Shown here: positions 43,588-52,501 of the stretch, piece after piece
Position numbering within the stretch: the first letter of the stretch is position 1
How the letters are laid out: each line of letters begins with the position of its first letter
Source: Bacillota bacterium
GTDB lineage: Bacteria; Bacillota; Clostridia; Oscillospirales; Ruminococcaceae
Assembly: GCA_023458875.1 (NCBI GenBank)
Contig: JAEWXO010000097.1
Span: 54,407-118,406 of the forward strand
Direction: 5' to 3'
DNA length: 64,000 bases
The notes under the pieces: generated by a model
Told to the model about the DNA's origin: nothing
Databases searched by the model: none
What the model saw: the letters and a program-made list of their open reading frames with translations, nothing else
Position numbers and translations under genes: made by a program

Positions 43588-43902
43588 ATGTCTTTTTATC
43601 CATTTTCTCTTAAGCCGGACATGCTTGTGTTTACTTGCTGTCACATTCTTGAAAAAAATAAACCAATAACATTTGTAACACACCACTTTGATGATAACAA
43701 CTGGCAGTTTACATGCAGTTCAGTTCATAATGATACGGATGCTGTAATTATAAGTATAAGCGAACTGTGTGAAATTGATCCCAGCATAGAGGAGCTTTGC
43801 GATATGCCGGTAGGACATTTTGCAACAAGAAAAAATAAAAATGCAAAATGGATCATTTCAAAGATGCCTGATGAGCAGTCGTATCCTATAAATCCAAACT
43901 AA
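43588..43902 (+). CDS. Small protein, possibly DUF2185/Imm33-like
   Basis: A 104-residue cytosolic protein. The middle and end (NWQFTCSSVHNDTDAVIISI, then ELCEIDPSIEELCDMPVGHF) resemble the DUF2185 fold, in which a short W-x-F strand is followed by an L-x-x-L-C-x-x-D-P-x-I helix. Some members are immunity proteins of toxin systems, but no toxin gene is adjacent, so no such role is claimed. It is monocistronic with a good promoter and ribosome site. Confidence 0.6.
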   Translation: MSFYPFSLKPDMLVFTCCHILEKNKPITFVTHHFDDNNWQFTCSSVHNDTDAVIISISELCEIDPSIEELCDMPVGHFATRKNKNAKWIISKMPDEQSYPINPN

Positions 43903-44069
43903 CAAAAATAATTATATATCATTTTAATAAAATAGTCAAGCATTTATAATCATTTATAGTAATAATTTTTTAGTGCATTGTAAAAATAAAGCTAAATATA
44001 CTGTTAATTTTTATCACTATTTCAAAATTCATCTTTTTGAAGCTTTTTTATGATTATTTATTGAGACTT

Positions 44070-44197
44070 GTTCAGTTACCGTTGAGTCACTATGATCTTA
44101 GCAGGGATTTCGATTTAAGCGGAATCGACCGGACTTTGCGATTGCCCGGACTTCGATCATATATCTGACTGACTTTATGGTATTTCTGAATAATAAT
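44070..44197 (+). repeat. Dispersed structured repeat, copy I (forward)
   Basis: Left arm TTCAGTTACCGTTGAG, closing AGCAGGG, hairpin CGATT...AATCG, CGACCGGACTTTGCGATTG, CCCGG, ACTTCGATC, ATATATC and right end TTCTGAATAATAAT. Confidence 0.72.
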
Positions 44198-44216
44198 GAA
44201 AATTTGATATTAAAAT

Positions 44217-44257
44217 GAAAAATCGGTACCCGTTTAAAGCCGGGGACCGGTTTTTTA
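44217..44257 (-). terminator. Terminator of the DacF-like gene
   Basis: AAATCGGT-CCC and GGG-ACCGGTTT stem with flanking A and T runs, next to the stop of the minus gene. Confidence 0.75.
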
Positions 44258-44260
44258 ATA

Positions 44261-45643
44261 TTATTTTTTTGCAGCTCTGCTCTGAGCCATTCTTTTTTCT
44301 CTTCTTCTTTTTGCCCGTTTGTTTATTGTGTATATTACTATTACTATGTATATTATTGACAATCCTGTTGCTATTTTTATTGCCTTTGAAAATGAATCGG
44401 AATCAAAGTATGATTCGACAATCGCCATTGAGTATTTTACAAATGAACGTTCAACATCACCATAAGCTAAAAGGTCAACCTTTGCTATCTCATTTCCGGA
44501 ATACCTCAGTGTAAGTGTTCCAAGCTTCTCTCCTGCTTTGATAGGTGCGTTAAGTTCATCATATACGTATTCGATATCGCTTCTGTCAATTGTGTCTGTA
44601 TTTAATGTTGTGTTCCACATACATGCTACGTCGTTTGCAGGCTTAAGATTTATTGAATCCTTCCCCTTTGCATAATTTACCTTCAATGTACGCACTTCTT
44701 CTGATGATGCAAGTACAATTGTATGCCTGATGTTTTCAAATGCCCAGTCAAACAGTGTTATCGCATCTTCCACATGAAAAAATATTGGTTCACTGTTTAG
44801 TTGAAGCGGTGCATTCATAAGGACAACAAGATAATTTGCCCCATCCTTTGACGCTTTTGCAGCAAGACATCTTCCGGATTGATTTGAGTTTCCTGTTTTT
44901 ATACCTTTAGTACCAGGATAATATTTTTCACTTCCCGAATCCATCATAGGATTTACGTTTTGGAGCAGTATTCCGTCTTCGTCAAGATTTGTCGGAGGAA
45001 TCTGATATGAATACTGTGCTGCCATTTCCGAAAATCCACGTAAATTGAGCGCATATTCCGTAATAAGCATCATATCTCTCGCTGTAGAATACTGTTCATC
45101 ATCATGAAGTCCTGTAGGATTTGTAAAATGAGTGTTTAAAGCGCCTATCTCAACAGCTTTTTCGTTCATTTTGTTTACAAAGCTATCTATATTATTTCCG
45201 CCTAAATTATATGCAAGTGTAAGAGCCGCTTCACATGAAGACCCCAGAAGCATCGCATATATAAGACCTTTTGCCGAAATCTGCTCGCCGGGACTGATAA
45301 AGCATGTTGTTATCTCGTTATACGGATACTTTTCTTCAGGATAGAGGTTTCTGTATTCTTCAAATACATCATTTATTAGTTCGGGACATTCATATGTTTC
45401 ATCAAGATTGCTTATGCTTTCCATTGTAACTATTGCTGTCATTATCTGAACAAGCTGTGCAGGTGGCTTTTTCATATCAGCATTTTTTTCATATACAACT
45501 GTCTGAGTATCAAGATTGTAAAGAATTGATGCTTCACTGTTAATTTTTTTTACCGGACGGAACGAAATAGCTTTAACATTATCCGGCCTGATAATGTTAA
45601 ACAAAACAATAATTGTTGTTAAAACACTTAAGATTTTTTTCAT
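44261..45643 (-). CDS. DacF-like D,D-carboxypeptidase homolog lacking catalytic Ser and Lys
   Basis: A 460-residue exported protein of the low-molecular-weight penicillin-binding protein family (S11). It has a signal peptide, a transpeptidase-fold domain about 33-300, a C-terminal beta domain, a transmembrane helix about 420-440 and a very basic cytosolic tail. The family SxxK block PASLTKIMTA reads PAQLVQIMTA here, so both Ser (Q63) and Lys (Q66) are gone. The SxN block reads GSSCEAA. KTG remains (GIKTGNSNQSG). Trimming of the terminal D-alanine by this route is not expected; a peptidoglycan-binding or scaffolding role is more likely. Confidence 0.87.
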   Translation of the reverse strand: MKKILSVLTTIIVLFNIIRPDNVKAISFRPVKKINSEASILYNLDTQTVVYEKNADMKKPPAQLVQIMTAIVTMESISNLDETYECPELINDVFEEYRNLYPEEKYPYNEITTCFISPGEQISAKGLIYAMLLGSSCEAALTLAYNLGGNNIDSFVNKMNEKAVEIGALNTHFTNPTGLHDDEQYSTARDMMLITEYALNLRGFSEMAAQYSYQIPPTNLDEDGILLQNVNPMMDSGSEKYYPGTKGIKTGNSNQSGRCLAAKASKDGANYLVVLMNAPLQLNSEPIFFHVEDAITLFDWAFENIRHTIVLASSEEVRTLKVNYAKGKDSINLKPANDVACMWNTTLNTDTIDRSDIEYVYDELNAPIKAGEKLGTLTLRYSGNEIAKVDLLAYGDVERSFVKYSMAIVESYFDSDSFSKAIKIATGLSIIYIVIVIYTINKRAKRRREKRMAQSRAAKK

Positions 45644-45758
45644 CGATATCCCTCACTATTAATACAATTTTTTTATATATAATTATTATATCAAATTTTT
45701 GTTTGCTTTAAAAGAGTTTTTATCAAAAAATTTCACAAAAATAAAATAAAGCATTTAC

Positions 45759-45787
45759 TGTACAGCTTTTTTATGATAGAATATAAT
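45759..45787 (+). promoter_or_regulatory. Probable promoter of the metallophosphoesterase gene
   Basis: TGTACA, 17 bases, TATAAT, about 45 bases before the ATG. The -35 match is weak. Confidence 0.45.
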
Positions 45788-45830
45788 ATGTAGACACGCT
45801 AATAATTATTTTTGATAAACAGGTGATTAA

Positions 45831-46499
45831 ATGATATATATTACAGGTGATACACACGGTGACTTTTCCCGCTTTAAGGATTCCACAACAAGAAAAATCA
45901 AAAAAGGTGACACACTGATTGTCTGCGGAGATTTTGGATTTATATGGAACGGAAGCAGAGCTGAAAAACAGATTCTTAAGAAAATCGGTGAGCTTCGGTA
46001 TACTGTAGCATTCATAGACGGTTGCCACGAAAATTTCAAGCTCCTCGAAGAGTATCCGGAACTACAGTGGAACGGCGGTACAGCCCGTTCTATTTCAGGC
46101 AAGCTGGTGCATTTAAAACGCGGTCAGGTGTATAACATCGAAGGTAAGAAAATTTTTACCTTTGGTGGCGGACACAGCCAGGACATTGATATCAGACGTG
46201 AAACAGATACATGGTTTGAACAGGAGCAGCCTACAGAAGCTGATGTTGAAGAAGGTGTTAAAAATCTGCTTGCAAACGAAGGAAAGGTTGATTATATTGT
46301 AACGCATGAGCCTCCGCAGTCATTAAAAAAGTGTCTCGATATTGATATGCTGCACAGGCTGGAAACAGACACCTTTTTTGAGCAGATAATTGACCAGTGC
46401 AGCTTTGAAAAATGGTTTTTCGGAAAATGCCACATGAATAAAATTATTCCTCAAAAGTTCTATGCTCTGTTTGACAATGTAATCAGACTTGAAAAATAA
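45831..46499 (+). CDS. Calcineurin-like metallophosphoesterase
   Basis: A 222-residue cytosolic phosphoesterase. Metal-binding motifs are in order: D7-T-H9 (GDTHGDF), GDFGF, GCHEN, GGGHSQD and THEPP. The GDTHGD start and the length resemble small bacterial Ser/Thr phosphatase-like or nucleotide phosphoesterases. The substrate is unknown. It is monocistronic, with a strong terminator after it. Confidence 0.85.
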   Translation: MIYITGDTHGDFSRFKDSTTRKIKKGDTLIVCGDFGFIWNGSRAEKQILKKIGELRYTVAFIDGCHENFKLLEEYPELQWNGGTARSISGKLVHLKRGQVYNIEGKKIFTFGGGHSQDIDIRRETDTWFEQEQPTEADVEEGVKNLLANEGKVDYIVTHEPPQSLKKCLDIDMLHRLETDTFFEQIIDQCSFEKWFFGKCHMNKIIPQKFYALFDNVIRLEK

Positions 46500-46561
46500 A
46501 GTTTTTCTATAGCACTCTTTTATTCTTAATGAAAAAATGACTGTAAAAAAACTCTTAACGC

Positions 46562-46608
46562 TGAAATCACAATCTCATTTATTTTGAGACTGTGATTTCT
46601 TTTTTATA
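46562..46608 (+). terminator. Terminator after the metallophosphoesterase gene
   Basis: GAAATCACA-TCTCA and TGAGA-TGTGATTTC form a stem with one mismatch, followed by T6. Confidence 0.85.
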
Positions 46609-46613
46609 TTAAA

Positions 46614-46700
46614 AATTAAACGTTATTATTCAGCCAACAGATATTTCTATACAACCCATAGCCTATAAAGAGGCGGGGGATATTCTCTGTGTTGCTATTA
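46614..46700 (+). repeat. Fragment of the dispersed repeat (copy M), left end only
   Basis: TTAAACGTTATTATTCAGCC matches the left terminus of copy A in 16 or more bases. The following sequence does not contain the hairpin core, so this is a remnant or a solo end. Confidence 0.4.
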
Positions 46701-46741
46701 ACGGGTATTTTTTCTCCTGATAAATTATGAATTTGCACATT

Positions 46742-46775
46742 TTGAGGACGAAGCTTTTCGGTTTCGTCCTCGTGT
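46742..46775. other. Hairpin downstream of the zinc-ribbon protein gene
   Basis: GAGGACGAA and TTCGTCCTC pair perfectly around a loop of about 12 bases. No T-tract follows, so it may be a 3'-end stabiliser or a poor terminator. Confidence 0.5.
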
Positions 46776-46812
46776 TTGAGAAAATTTTTATTGTTTCTTC
46801 AACACATGCGGA

Positions 46813-47553
46813 TTAATAATACGTCTCCACATCTTTTGTTTCATCTTTTTCAGCCATAAAGTCTATTGCATTCATCATGTACCATTTGCCGTTAATTTCA
46901 AACAGCATAAACTGCGAATCAGTTACAGTGTTTTTACCTAGATTTCCTTCAACCTTAAAAGTGATTGCAAGTTCATAGCCGTCATTGAATTTTGTACCTT
47001 TAAGTCCGTCTTCGTAATATCCTATATACTCATCCTGGTACTTTGTAAGCTCTTCCTCGGTATACTGCTTTTCTGACAGAACGTCATATGTTATTTTAAA
47101 ATCTCTTCCATACTTATTAGTCATTTCCTGATAATATGAATCAAGATATAATATTGCAGCCTTATGTACATTTTCATCTTCCTCAGGAATTTTACCTAAT
47201 ATGATATATGCATATCGCTCTGAAAGATACTTTGAATAATAATCTGTAAAAGGTGAAATAAATTTCTTGTAATCATTCATTTCACAGCCTTCAATATATG
47301 CTTTTATAGGTTTTTCATAATAATCGCTCGGCTCTTTAAATATTAATGTAATCGCTACAACTAATAATGTTATCAGCAATACTCCACCTGTTGCTATAGA
47401 AGAAATAATCAGTATAGATTTTTTCTTTTGCTTTTTTTCGATTTCCTTTTGTTTTGCCAGCACCTCTGCGCCGGGAATTTTTTTAAGGCATTCAGGACAT
47501 TCAAATGCCTCATCATCCATCTCTGCACCGCAATACTTACATAGTTTACTCAT
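46813..47553 (-). CDS. Zinc-ribbon membrane protein of unknown function
   Basis: A 246-residue protein with an N-terminal zinc ribbon (C5, C8, C19, C22: CKYC and CPEC), a Lys-rich linker, one transmembrane helix at about 46-68 and an extracellular domain of about 170 residues, rich in Tyr, Glu and Asp and possibly NTF2-like. The ribbon would be cytosolic. The ATG at 47553 is chosen for the ribbon start MSKLCKYCG. It is monocistronic. Proteins of this layout are common in Clostridia, but their role is not known to me. Confidence 0.75.
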   Translation of the reverse strand: MSKLCKYCGAEMDDEAFECPECLKKIPGAEVLAKQKEIEKKQKKKSILIISSIATGGVLLITLLVVAITLIFKEPSDYYEKPIKAYIEGCEMNDYKKFISPFTDYYSKYLSERYAYIILGKIPEEDENVHKAAILYLDSYYQEMTNKYGRDFKITYDVLSEKQYTEEELTKYQDEYIGYYEDGLKGTKFNDGYELAITFKVEGNLGKNTVTDSQFMLFEINGKWYMMNAIDFMAEKDETKDVETYY

Positions 47554-47732
47554 AAAATAATTAACCCTTTCGCAAAAAATAAAAATCAATTAAGGGATTT
47601 GTCCCAATGATACCCTGTATCTGAGGGGCATCTTAACTAAGCTATATATTAATCTTAACCTATTTATTTTATTATGTCAACTGCTTCACAGTAATTTCAT
47701 TTATACATCATTTTGATTGTTGCTAAGCATTA

Positions 47733-47848
47733 ACGATGGTTAAGCTATTAATACGACAGGAATTTCGAATCGCACAAGTTGACCGGGCTTTGCGGTCGCA
47801 CCTTTGACCTTCGCCCATGACTGCATCACTTTATGATATAGATGTATC
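47733..47848 (+). repeat. Dispersed structured repeat, copy J (forward)
   Basis: GATGGTTAAGCTATTAATACG, ACAGGAATTTCGAATCGCAC, TTGACCGGGCTTTGCGGTCG, CACCTTTGACCTTCGCCC, with a right arm TCACTTTATGATATAG. It runs up to the stop of the next gene. Confidence 0.72.
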
Positions 47849-47851
47849 TTT

Positions 47852-48748
47852 TTAGGAATATGATTCTATAAATTTGTTTAATGCATCAAATGCTATATCG
47901 TAATTTTTTTTCATCTTTTTTTGATATCTGGCTCCGTTTGAGACTTTTCTTATTCCTATATAGTAGTCAGTGTTGTCATCAGCATTTCCGCTGTATTCTA
48001 TGTCTTTGAAAAAATCAGATCCGGAAAAGTAAAATCCGTATTTTTTTATATTTCCATTTTCAGGATAATATGCCGACAGATCATCAAGAGTAAGATCCGG
48101 CTGAATCTGTTCATATACATCCTTGTCCGCCATGACAAGCAGGGTATCACCTGACTGCATAAGAGCATAAAGCTTTGTTGTATTTGATGTAAGCAAATAA
48201 GAAGCTGTATCTTCTGAAACAGGCATGTAATATGCAGAAACATGAACCTCACCGTTTCCGTTTACATCATCTATATACTGTTCAAAAACCTTTGAAATCT
48301 CTTCGCCGGAATATTCAAGATAATCATCATTTATAAGAATCATTATTGTCATATCCGGATTATCTTTTGTTGCATAATCATATATGAGAAACCCGGCAAT
48401 AACTGCAAAGCATGCGCAAATAATAACCATTGCTTTGTTTCTGTAAAAAAAGCTGCTGATTTTCTGAAACAGTGTATACTTTTTCTCAGGCTCAGCGGAA
48501 TCTGTCTTTGGGCCTTCCTGTTCATCCGTTACTCCCTGCTTTAGTTTTATAAGCTCCAGACGTTCTTCATTAAGCTTTCTGCTATATTCTTCTTTTGTTT
48601 TTTCATTTCTCTCAGCTGTTTTTTTCTGTCTGTCTGCCTCTTGCTTTATTCTTTCACTTTTTTCTTTCTTATTTACTTCTCTTATAGTATCAAGAATTCC
48701 TTTTTCTTCGTTTTTTTCTTTGCCTTCTTTATTTTCTTTATTGCTCAT
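47852..48748 (-). CDS. Membrane protein with cytosolic coiled coil and extracellular domain
   Basis: A 298-residue protein. Residues 1-75 are a highly charged Lys/Glu coiled coil (cytosolic), residues about 108-128 a transmembrane helix (AMVIICACFAVIAGFLIYDY), and the remainder an extracellular alpha/beta domain beginning TIMILINDDYLEYSGEE. The latter looks like a degenerate binding-protein half, but no family is recognised. It is transcribed in the same direction as greA-lysS and may be read through from it. Confidence 0.72.
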   Translation of the reverse strand: MSNKENKEGKEKNEEKGILDTIREVNKKEKSERIKQEADRQKKTAERNEKTKEEYSRKLNEERLELIKLKQGVTDEQEGPKTDSAEPEKKYTLFQKISSFFYRNKAMVIICACFAVIAGFLIYDYATKDNPDMTIMILINDDYLEYSGEEISKVFEQYIDDVNGNGEVHVSAYYMPVSEDTASYLLTSNTTKLYALMQSGDTLLVMADKDVYEQIQPDLTLDDLSAYYPENGNIKKYGFYFSGSDFFKDIEYSGNADDNTDYYIGIRKVSNGARYQKKMKKNYDIAFDALNKFIESYS

Positions 48749-48796
48749 CAGCTATCATTCCTTCAGTTTTATCTTTGACAAATGCATATATACAGA

Positions 48797-48828
48797 CTAC
48801 GGGCGACATTATCTCTGCCGCCCGTCAT
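48797..48828 (-). terminator. Hairpin after lysS
   Basis: ACGGGCG and CGCCCGT stem with a 13-base loop, shortly downstream of the lysS stop. No clear T-tract follows. Confidence 0.5.
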
Positions 48829-48845
48829 TGGTTTTATTTGCCTTT

Positions 48846-50354
48846 TCAGTCTAATGGCTTCATAGTAGGGAATAAAAGAACATCTCTGATTGATGCACTG
48901 TCTGTAAGAAGCATCACAAGACGATCAAGTCCGAATCCAAGTCCGCCTGTAGGAGGCATACCGTATTCGAGTGCTGTAACAAAATCTTCATCAACTTCGG
49001 CATTTGCTCCCTGTGAACGTTTTGCCTCTACCTGTTTAACAAAACGCTCCTTCTGATCAATAGGATCATTAAGCTCTGAGAAAGCATTGCCCATTTCTCT
49101 TGCATAAATAAAATACTCAAACCTCTCTGTAAATGCAGGATCTGAAGGCTTTCTCTTTGCAAGAGGGGAATTTTCAACAGGATAATCATATATTATAGTT
49201 GGCTGGATAAGCTTTTTCTCAACAAATTCGTCAAAGAAAGCAATAAGAACATGTCCCTTTGTGGCTGATGCGCCTTCTTCAACTTCAACGTTATGTTCCT
49301 TGGCACATTTTCTTGCATCTTCATCAGTTTTCCATTCGTTGTAGTCAACACCGGCATATTTCTTTACTGACTCTGCCATAGTAAGTCTTTCCCACGGGCC
49401 TGCCATGTTGATTTCTACGCCCTGATATGAAATGACATCGGTTCCGCATATTTTTCTTGTGATTTTTATATACATATCCTCTATAAGGTCCATCATTCCG
49501 AAATAATCAGTATATGCCTGATACATTTCTATTGATGTAAATTCAGGATTGTGTGAGGTATCCATACCTTCATTTCTGAATATTCTTCCTACTTCGTAAA
49601 CCTTGTTGAATCCGCCGACAATAAGACGCTTCAGGTAAAGCTCGGTTTCTATTCTTAAGTACATATCAAGATCAAGAGCGTTGTGATGTGTGATAAACGG
49701 TCTTGCGGCTGCACCTATTTCAAGAGTATGGAGTACAGGTGTATCTACTTCAAGATATCCGAGATTATCAAGATACTGTCTGATTTCTCTTAAAATCATA
49801 CTTCTCTTTACGAATGTTTCCTTGACTGAAGGATTGCATATGAGATCTACATAACGCTGACGGTATCTCATATCCTGATCTTTTAATCCATGCCATTTTT
49901 CCGGAAGCGGAAGCAGTGATTTTGATAAAAGCTTTACTTTCTGAGCATGAATTGATATTTCGCCTTTTTTTGTACGGAAAACAAACCCCTCTATACCGAC
50001 GATATCACCGATATCCCATTTTTTGAACTCTGCAAACTCCTCTTCGCCTATATCGTTCATTCTTACGTATATCTGCATTCTGTCAGTTTCATCACGCACA
50101 TCTATGAAATTGGCCTTGCCCATATCACGCCAGCTCATAATTCTTCCGGCAACAGAAACTGTCTGATTTTCCATCTGCTCGAATTTATCTCTTATTTCAA
50201 TATTTTTGGCTGTTACTTCGTATTTTGTGATTTCATAAGGATTTTTATTATTCTTTTTTAATTCGTCAAGCTTTTCTATTCTGACTTTTTTTAAAATATT
50301 TATGTCCTGTTCCTGAAGTTCTTCCTGTAACTGATCATTTGTATTATCGCTCAT
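48846..50354 (-). CDS. lysS: Lysyl-tRNA synthetase, class II
   Basis: A 502-residue enzyme that charges tRNA-Lys. The N-terminal OB-fold (VSVAGRIMSWRDMGKANFIDV) binds the anticodon. The class II core shows motif 1 (FVKRSMILREIRQYLDNLGY), motif 2 (GRIFRNEGMDTSHNPEFTSI) and motif 3 (GGLGFGLDRLVMLLT). Length and motifs are normal. It is 21 bases downstream of greA in one operon, a common Firmicutes arrangement. No T-box leader is visible upstream of the operon. Confidence 0.97.
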   Translation of the reverse strand: MSDNTNDQLQEELQEQDINILKKVRIEKLDELKKNNKNPYEITKYEVTAKNIEIRDKFEQMENQTVSVAGRIMSWRDMGKANFIDVRDETDRMQIYVRMNDIGEEEFAEFKKWDIGDIVGIEGFVFRTKKGEISIHAQKVKLLSKSLLPLPEKWHGLKDQDMRYRQRYVDLICNPSVKETFVKRSMILREIRQYLDNLGYLEVDTPVLHTLEIGAAARPFITHHNALDLDMYLRIETELYLKRLIVGGFNKVYEVGRIFRNEGMDTSHNPEFTSIEMYQAYTDYFGMMDLIEDMYIKITRKICGTDVISYQGVEINMAGPWERLTMAESVKKYAGVDYNEWKTDEDARKCAKEHNVEVEEGASATKGHVLIAFFDEFVEKKLIQPTIIYDYPVENSPLAKRKPSDPAFTERFEYFIYAREMGNAFSELNDPIDQKERFVKQVEAKRSQGANAEVDEDFVTALEYGMPPTGGLGFGLDRLVMLLTDSASIRDVLLFPTMKPLD

Positions 50355-50375
50355 TAATGATAACCCTTACCTTTC

Positions 50376-50849
50376 TTATTTTGAAATAGATATAACCTCA
50401 AATTGAAGCTCACCTACAGGTGCTTCAACTGTAAATATTTCTCCGACTTTTTTCTTTATTGCTGCTTTGCCGATAGGTGAATCATCTGAAACTTTTCCTT
50501 CAGACGGGTTTGCTTCTGTTGTACCGACAATTTTTATTTTTTCTATTTTATCACGGTCTGTTCTTTTTATCTCAATTGTAGAGCCAACGCCTACTTCATT
50601 TGTGGAAATTCTGTCATCATCAACTACCTCGGCATTTGCAATTGTATTTTCCATTTCTGCAATGGTAGCTTCCAGAATACCCTGTTCATTTTTAGCCTCA
50701 TCATACTCGGCATTTTCTGATAAGTCTCCGAATGCTCTTGCTTCTTTAAGCTTCTGTGCAACCTCAGCTCTTCTGACAGTAATAAGATAAGTTAACTCCT
50801 GTTCAAGCTTTTCATAACCCTCACGGGACATTTGTTTCTTTTCAGCCAT
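50376..50849 (-). CDS. greA: Transcription elongation factor GreA
   Basis: A 157-residue factor that rescues backtracked RNA polymerase by stimulating transcript cleavage. The N-terminal coiled coil carries the acidic tip DLSENAEYDEAKNEQG, and the C-terminal FKBP-like domain has SDDSPIGKAAI. The ATG at 50849 follows GAGGAG by seven bases; an upstream in-frame ATG is less well placed. It leads the greA-lysS operon from a near-consensus promoter with a leader of about 140 nt. Confidence 0.95.
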   Translation of the reverse strand: MAEKKQMSREGYEKLEQELTYLITVRRAEVAQKLKEARAFGDLSENAEYDEAKNEQGILEATIAEMENTIANAEVVDDDRISTNEVGVGSTIEIKRTDRDKIEKIKIVGTTEANPSEGKVSDDSPIGKAAIKKKVGEIFTVEAPVGELQFEVISISK

Positions 50850-50901
50850 AATTTTTCTCCTCAGCATCAATATTTATATTATTAATTACATTAATGTACA
50901 T

Positions 50902-50938
50902 GTCTGTAAAACAGAATTAAATTGCTGTTTTACACAGG
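50902..50938 (-). other. Hairpin in the greA leader
   Basis: TGTAAAACAG and CTGTTTTACA form a 10-bp stem in the untranslated leader. No T-tract follows. It could modulate mRNA stability or translation. Confidence 0.5.
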
Positions 50939-51000
50939 CTTTAGGAATCTGCAATTTCATAATATCTGTTATAGCCCTTTGAATAGGCCCTAATTATTAT

Positions 51001-51029
51001 ATTATAGCATATCCGTATTCATTTATCAA
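51001..51029 (-). promoter_or_regulatory. Promoter of greA-lysS
   Basis: Minus strand TTGATA, 17 bases, TATAAT. Confidence 0.75.
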
Positions 51030-51058
51030 TATTTTTAATTTATATATCATATAAATTG

Positions 51059-51165
51059 TCACTATGGTTAAGTTATTGATTTGGCAGAGGTTTTGATTCT
51101 GCGGAATCGACCGGGCTTTGCGATCGCGCCTCTAACCTTTGGTCATATATCCATAACCAGTGTAT
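51059..51165 (+). repeat. Dispersed structured repeat, copy K (forward)
   Basis: Outer arms CACTATGGTTA and TAACCAGTG pair except for a two-base bulge. Inside, AGAGG and CCTCT close a junction with hairpins GATTC-TGCG-GAATC and CGACCG...CGATCG, then AACCTTTGGTC and ATATATC. It lies between ctp and the greA promoter. Confidence 0.75.
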
Positions 51166-51182
51166 ATAAGCAATAAATAAGT

Positions 51183-52343
51183 TTAATTTATTTTAGCTTT
51201 TAATATTTCAATTGCTTTGTCGAGTTGTTCGTCGTTGCTTGTCTGTTCGTCATCCTTTACTTCGTAGTCAGGTGCAAGACCTATTTCGTTATAACAATCT
51301 GATTTTGTTGTTTTGTAGGTTGCGACCGTCAGTATGACAGTGCTTCCGTCGCTTAATTTGAATGTGTCCTGCATAACACCCTTGCCGTATGAATTCTGAC
51401 CGACAAGAGGAACGTTTTTGAAGTCTCTGAGTGAAGCTGAAAAAAGCTCTGCTCCGCTTGCAGAATTCTCATTCATCAGAACAACCATAGGAATGTCTGT
51501 TTCCTCTGCATCTGACTTAATAATAGTATCCTTATCACCGTTTTTATATATAGCAACTGCGATATCACCCTCAGGAAGAAGCGGATCAAGGCATTCTTCA
51601 ACTGATGAAACAAGACCGCCGCCGTTATTTCGCACATCAAATATTATTCCCTTTGCACCGGCATCAATAAGCTCTTTCATTTTTTCGGACAGCTGCTCCG
51701 GTGTCTTATCATTAAATTTTGAAATTGATATATGAGCTGCAGAATTATCAATCAATTCGCCTTCTACTGTAATAATTTCAATCTTTTCACGTTTTAAAGT
51801 AAAATCCGATGTTACTTCACCGCGTTTTATTCCAAGTGTAAGCTCTGAATCAGGCTCACCGTTCTGAATAGCCATAACCGATTCTTCGTATCCTGTTTTT
51901 GCAACATCATTACCGTTTACACTTACAATAATATCTCCTGCATTTAATCCGGCTTTGCTTGAAGGAGTATTTTCACTTACCTCCACTATATTCATATATC
52001 CATCATCTGTTATGGTTACCGAGACGCCTATGCCGGTATGAACACCCATCTGGCTTTCGCTGTTCTGATTTGTTGATTCCAGATTCTGATAACGTGAATA
52101 CTTGTCTTCAAGCCCCCCTATATATCCGCCCACTGCACCGTCAATCAGGTTTTTTCGGTCCATGTCATCTTTGTAAAAAAATTTATTGACATATGCTTCT
52201 GCTTCACTTAAAAGCTTGTATTCTTTGTATTTGTTATAATACAGCATATTCATAAAAAAATATGTTATTGCAAAAGTCATAAATATACTCACAACAACAA
52301 GTGTAATTACAACGTTCAAAGAAATCTTTTTATCTTTTTTCAT
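51183..52343 (-). CDS. ctp: S41 C-terminal processing protease
   Basis: A 386-residue exported protease with an N-terminal membrane anchor (about 9-30), a PDZ domain (NIVEVSENTPSSKAGLNAGD) and the serine protease core. The catalytic Ser lies in MNENSASGAELFSA and the general-base Lys in NSYGKGVMQDTF. The family trims extracytoplasmic proteins from their C-termini. It follows the M23 hydrolase gene in the ftsE-ftsX-M23-ctp order common in Firmicutes, pointing to control of cell-wall hydrolysis at division. Confidence 0.93.
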   Translation of the reverse strand: MKKDKKISLNVVITLVVVSIFMTFAITYFFMNMLYYNKYKEYKLLSEAEAYVNKFFYKDDMDRKNLIDGAVGGYIGGLEDKYSRYQNLESTNQNSESQMGVHTGIGVSVTITDDGYMNIVEVSENTPSSKAGLNAGDIIVSVNGNDVAKTGYEESVMAIQNGEPDSELTLGIKRGEVTSDFTLKREKIEIITVEGELIDNSAAHISISKFNDKTPEQLSEKMKELIDAGAKGIIFDVRNNGGGLVSSVEECLDPLLPEGDIAVAIYKNGDKDTIIKSDAEETDIPMVVLMNENSASGAELFSASLRDFKNVPLVGQNSYGKGVMQDTFKLSDGSTVILTVATYKTTKSDCYNEIGLAPDYEVKDDEQTSNDEQLDKAIEILKAKIN

Positions 52344-52446
52344 AATATTATCAAGACCACTGGTCCTTTCATTTTACTTTGTAGTAAACGACATTCTGTT
52401 TAAGCTTTGCTTACAGATTATTTATTTCCTAAGTTCCCATAGTGCA

Positions 52447-52492
52447 GAATACATCATACCGACCGGAATGCTTCCGGTCAATATGATGTACA
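52447..52492 (-). terminator. Terminator-like hairpin after the M23 peptidase gene
   Basis: ACATCATA..GACCGGAA and TTCCGGTC..TATGATGT form a long stem with an interior mismatch and a three-base loop. A weak T-run follows, so some read-through into ctp is possible. Confidence 0.65.
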
Positions 52493-52501
52493 TAATGTTT
52501 A

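Noticed and set aside
43588..43902. Immunity gene of a toxin system
   Set aside because: The DUF2185/Imm33 resemblance is weak and no toxin, secretion or polymorphic-toxin gene is adjacent.
47761..47785. tRNA T-arm-like sequence TTCGAATC
   Set aside because: It belongs to repeat copy J; no acceptor, D or anticodon arms are around it.
50850..51000. T-box leader upstream of greA-lysS
   Set aside because: No AGGGTGGNACCGCG-type T-box sequence and no antiterminator/terminator pair was found.
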